Positions 62,574-64,000 of a stretch of 64,000 nt of DNA are shown in pieces. The position numbers and the translations under genes are program-made. Numbering within the stretch: the first letter of the stretch is position 1; every line of letters begins with the position of its first letter. The notes beneath the pieces are model-generated. The model saw only the letters and a list, made by a program, of their open reading frames with translations, made no database searches and was not told the origin of the DNA. Location: positions 620,001-684,000 of the forward strand of contig NZ_CP108568.1 of the NCBI RefSeq assembly GCF_036010485.1, given 5' to 3'. The DNA comes from Streptomyces sp. NBC_01198 (lineage in GTDB: Bacteria; Actinomycetota; Actinomycetes; Streptomycetales; Streptomycetaceae).

Positions 62574-64000
62574 TCAGCGGGCCGTCCGCGGGCGGCGGGC
62601 CGCCTCCAGGGCGCGGCGCACCCGGCCGCGCGTCTGGCGGCGCGGGCGGATGAGGATCAGGGTGGCGCGCGGCGCGACGGACAGCGTGCCGCCCGCCTTG
62701 ACCTCCGTCTCGTCGGCGGTCTCCGCGCCGGCGGCGGTGTCCACGGCGACCTGCCACGCCTCCCCGTAGGCGCGCCCCGGCAGGACGAACTCGACCGGCT
62801 CGTGGTGACTGTTGAGCAGGATCAGGAAGGAGTCGTCCACGATCCGCCCGCCGCGCGGGTCGGGTTCTGTGATGGCGTCGCCGTTGAGGAACAGCGCGAC
62901 CGCGTGGGCGTCGTCGCGGTGCCAGTCGTTCTCCGCCATGGTGCGGCCGCCCGGTGTGAGCCACACCGCGTCCCCCAGACCCGGGCCCGGGGTGTCACCA
63001 CGCAGGAAGCGGCGCCGCCGGAAGACCGGGTGCTCGGCGCGCAGCGTGATCAACCGCCGGGTGAAGTCGAGCAGGTCGCGCTGGCCGCCGTCCAGGTCCC
63101 AGTGGATCCACGACAGTTCGCCGTCCTGGCAGTAGGCGTTGTTGTTGCCCTGCTGGGTGCGGCCGAACTCGTCGCCGTGGCTGATCATGGGGACGCCCTG
63201 CGAGATCAGCAGGGTGGTCAGCAGGTTGCGCTGCTGGCGGGCCCGCAGGTCCAGCACGTCCTGGTCGTCGGTGTCGCCCTCGGCGCCGCAGTTCCACGAG
63301 CGGTTGTGGTTCTCGCCGTCGCGGTTGTCCTCGCCGTTGGCCTCGTTGTGCTTGTCGTTGTACGACACCAGGTCGCGCAGCGTGAAACCGTCGTGACAGG
63401 TGACGAAGTTGACGCCGGCCCGCGGCCGGCGGCTGTCGTCCTGGTAGAGGTCGGAGGAACCGGTCAGCCGGGAGGCGAGGTCGGGCAGCGTGGAGTTCTC
63501 ACCGCGCCAGAAGTCGCGCACGGTGTCCCGGTAGCGGCCGTTCCACTCGCTCCACAGCGGCGGGAAGTTGCCCACCTGGTAACCGCCCTCGCCGACGTCC
63601 CACGGCTCCGCGATCAGCTTGACCCGGCTGACCACCGGGTCCTGCTGGACCAGGTCGAAGAAGGCCGACAGCCGGTCCACCTCGTGGAACTGCCGCGCCA
63701 GCGTCGCGGCCAGGTCGAAGCGGAAGCCGTCCACGTGCATCTCGGTGACCCAGTAGCGCAGCGAGTCCATGATCAGCTGCAGCACGTGCGGGCTGCGCAT
63801 CAGCAGCGAGTTGCCGGTGCCGGTGGTGTCGAAGTAGTGCGCCGGGTCGTCGTCCACCAGCCGGTAGTAGGAGGCGTTGTCGATGCCGCGCATCGACAGC
63901 GTCGGCCCGAAGTGGTTGCCCTCCGCGGTGTGGTTGTAGACCACGTCGAGTATCACCTCCACGCCGGCCGCGTGCAGGGCCTTGACCATCGACTTGAACT
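62574..64000 (-). CDS. glgX: Glycogen debranching enzyme, 5' part outside window
   Basis: The frame is open to the window edge (last residues read F-K-S before M-V-K), so only the C-terminal about 475 residues are seen. GH13 motifs are [11 protein letters not shown] (region I), [11 protein letters not shown] (region II, nucleophile Asp), LIAEPWDVG (region III, acid Glu) and [12 protein letters not shown] (region IV, Asp). This is isoamylase/GlgX type and removes alpha-1,6 branches from phosphorylase-limit glycogen. The C-terminal beta-domain is present, with a short basic tail. Confidence 0.93.
   Translation of the reverse strand, partial: FKSMVKALHAAGVEVILDVVYNHTAEGNHFGPTLSMRGIDNASYYRLVDDDPAHYFDTTGTGNSLLMRSPHVLQLIMDSLRYWVTEMHVDGFRFDLAATLARQFHEVDRLSAFFDLVQQDPVVSRVKLIAEPWDVGEGGYQVGNFPPLWSEWNGRYRDTVRDFWRGENSTLPDLASRLTGSSDLYQDDSRRPRAGVNFVTCHDGFTLRDLVSYNDKHNEANGEDNRDGENHNRSWNCGAEGDTDDQDVLDLRARQQRNLLTTLLISQGVPMISHGDEFGRTQQGNNNAYCQDGELSWIHWDLDGGQRDLLDFTRRLITLRAEHPVFRRRRFLRGDTPGPGLGDAVWLTPGGRTMAENDWHRDDAHAVALFLNGDAITEPDPRGGRIVDDSFLILLNSHHEPVEFVLPGRAYGEAWQVAVDTAAGAETADETEVKAGGTLSVAPRATLILIRPRRQTRGRVRRALEAARRPRTAR

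Noticed and set aside
1..64000. CRISPR arrays, transposons, integrase or att sites, tRNA or rRNA genes
   Set aside because: No spaced direct repeats, transposase or integrase motifs, or RNA gene signatures were seen on either strand by eye; tRNAscan-SE and ISfinder searches would settle this.

Overview
The window is very GC-rich, with strongly biased third codon positions, many GTG starts, 4-nt ATGA/GTGA gene overlaps and long perfect G/C hairpins but few T-tracts. Gene content includes a SigB/SigF-type stress sigma system, a CutRS-like two-component system, a DyP peroxidase-encapsulin pair, an orphan ctaD, metE and glgX. This points to a filamentous actinobacterium of the Streptomyces group (Streptomyces or a close relative such as Actinacidiphila), chromosomal. 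I see no insertion sequences, prophage, CRISPR array, rRNA or tRNA.

Layout. 1-7250: 3' part of an MMPL transporter, a secreted repeat/NHL-propeller gene broken by one in-frame TAG, a Tat-exported phosphoesterase and a 56-aa membrane protein. 7483-12255: redox block (SRPBCC protein, phytoene-desaturase-like flavoenzyme, FAD-Rieske fusion, zinc dehydrogenase). 12274-20858 (minus): a five-gene, translationally coupled operon preceded by a clear cobalamin riboswitch. It encodes a 1227-aa surface protein, a membrane-anchored companion and a complete ECF transporter (T, fused A-A', S). 21127-23349: FMN reductase, divergent MarR regulator and luciferase-like monooxygenase. 23438-32563: stress-response regulation: a lone anti-sigma-like ATPase, a SigB/SigF-family sigma factor, a zinc dehydrogenase, a YrdC-family protein and an rsbR-rsbS-rsbT-phosphatase-phosphatase-STAS-ATPase cluster. 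32648-44000: secreted SH3-like protein, orphan ctaD with a small membrane protein, a DUF2795 gene with a consensus-like stress promoter, AI-2E-type permease, HAD phosphatase, DUF4235, a STAS/MEDS-ATPase pair, gltD, a truncated MFS gene and small proteins. 44121-55454: PAP2 phosphatase, phospholipase D, metE, small proteins, alpha/beta hydrolases and cydAB. 55598-64000: Asp/His-rich secreted protein divergent from a two-component system, encapsulin and DyP peroxidase, sortase, YdcF protein and the 3' part of glgX.

The most notable system is the cobalamin-riboswitch operon at 12274-20858. Its two exported proteins carry a domain resembling the C-terminal beta-domain of transcobalamin/intrinsic factor. 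The larger one adds three squalene-cyclase-like alpha/alpha-repeat blocks, the fold used by animal B12 carriers, and ends in an LAATG sortase-like sorting signal. With the riboswitch and the ECF transporter, this suggests a cell-wall B12-capture and uptake route in a Gram-positive bacterium. The riboswitch and gene order are read directly from sequence; the binding function is inferred.

The second theme is partner-switching stress regulation. There is a complete stressosome-like rsb module, two PP2C phosphatases, several STAS proteins and ATPases, and a sigma factor gene with a candidate promoter of its own class. The same promoter type lies in front of the DUF2795 gene.
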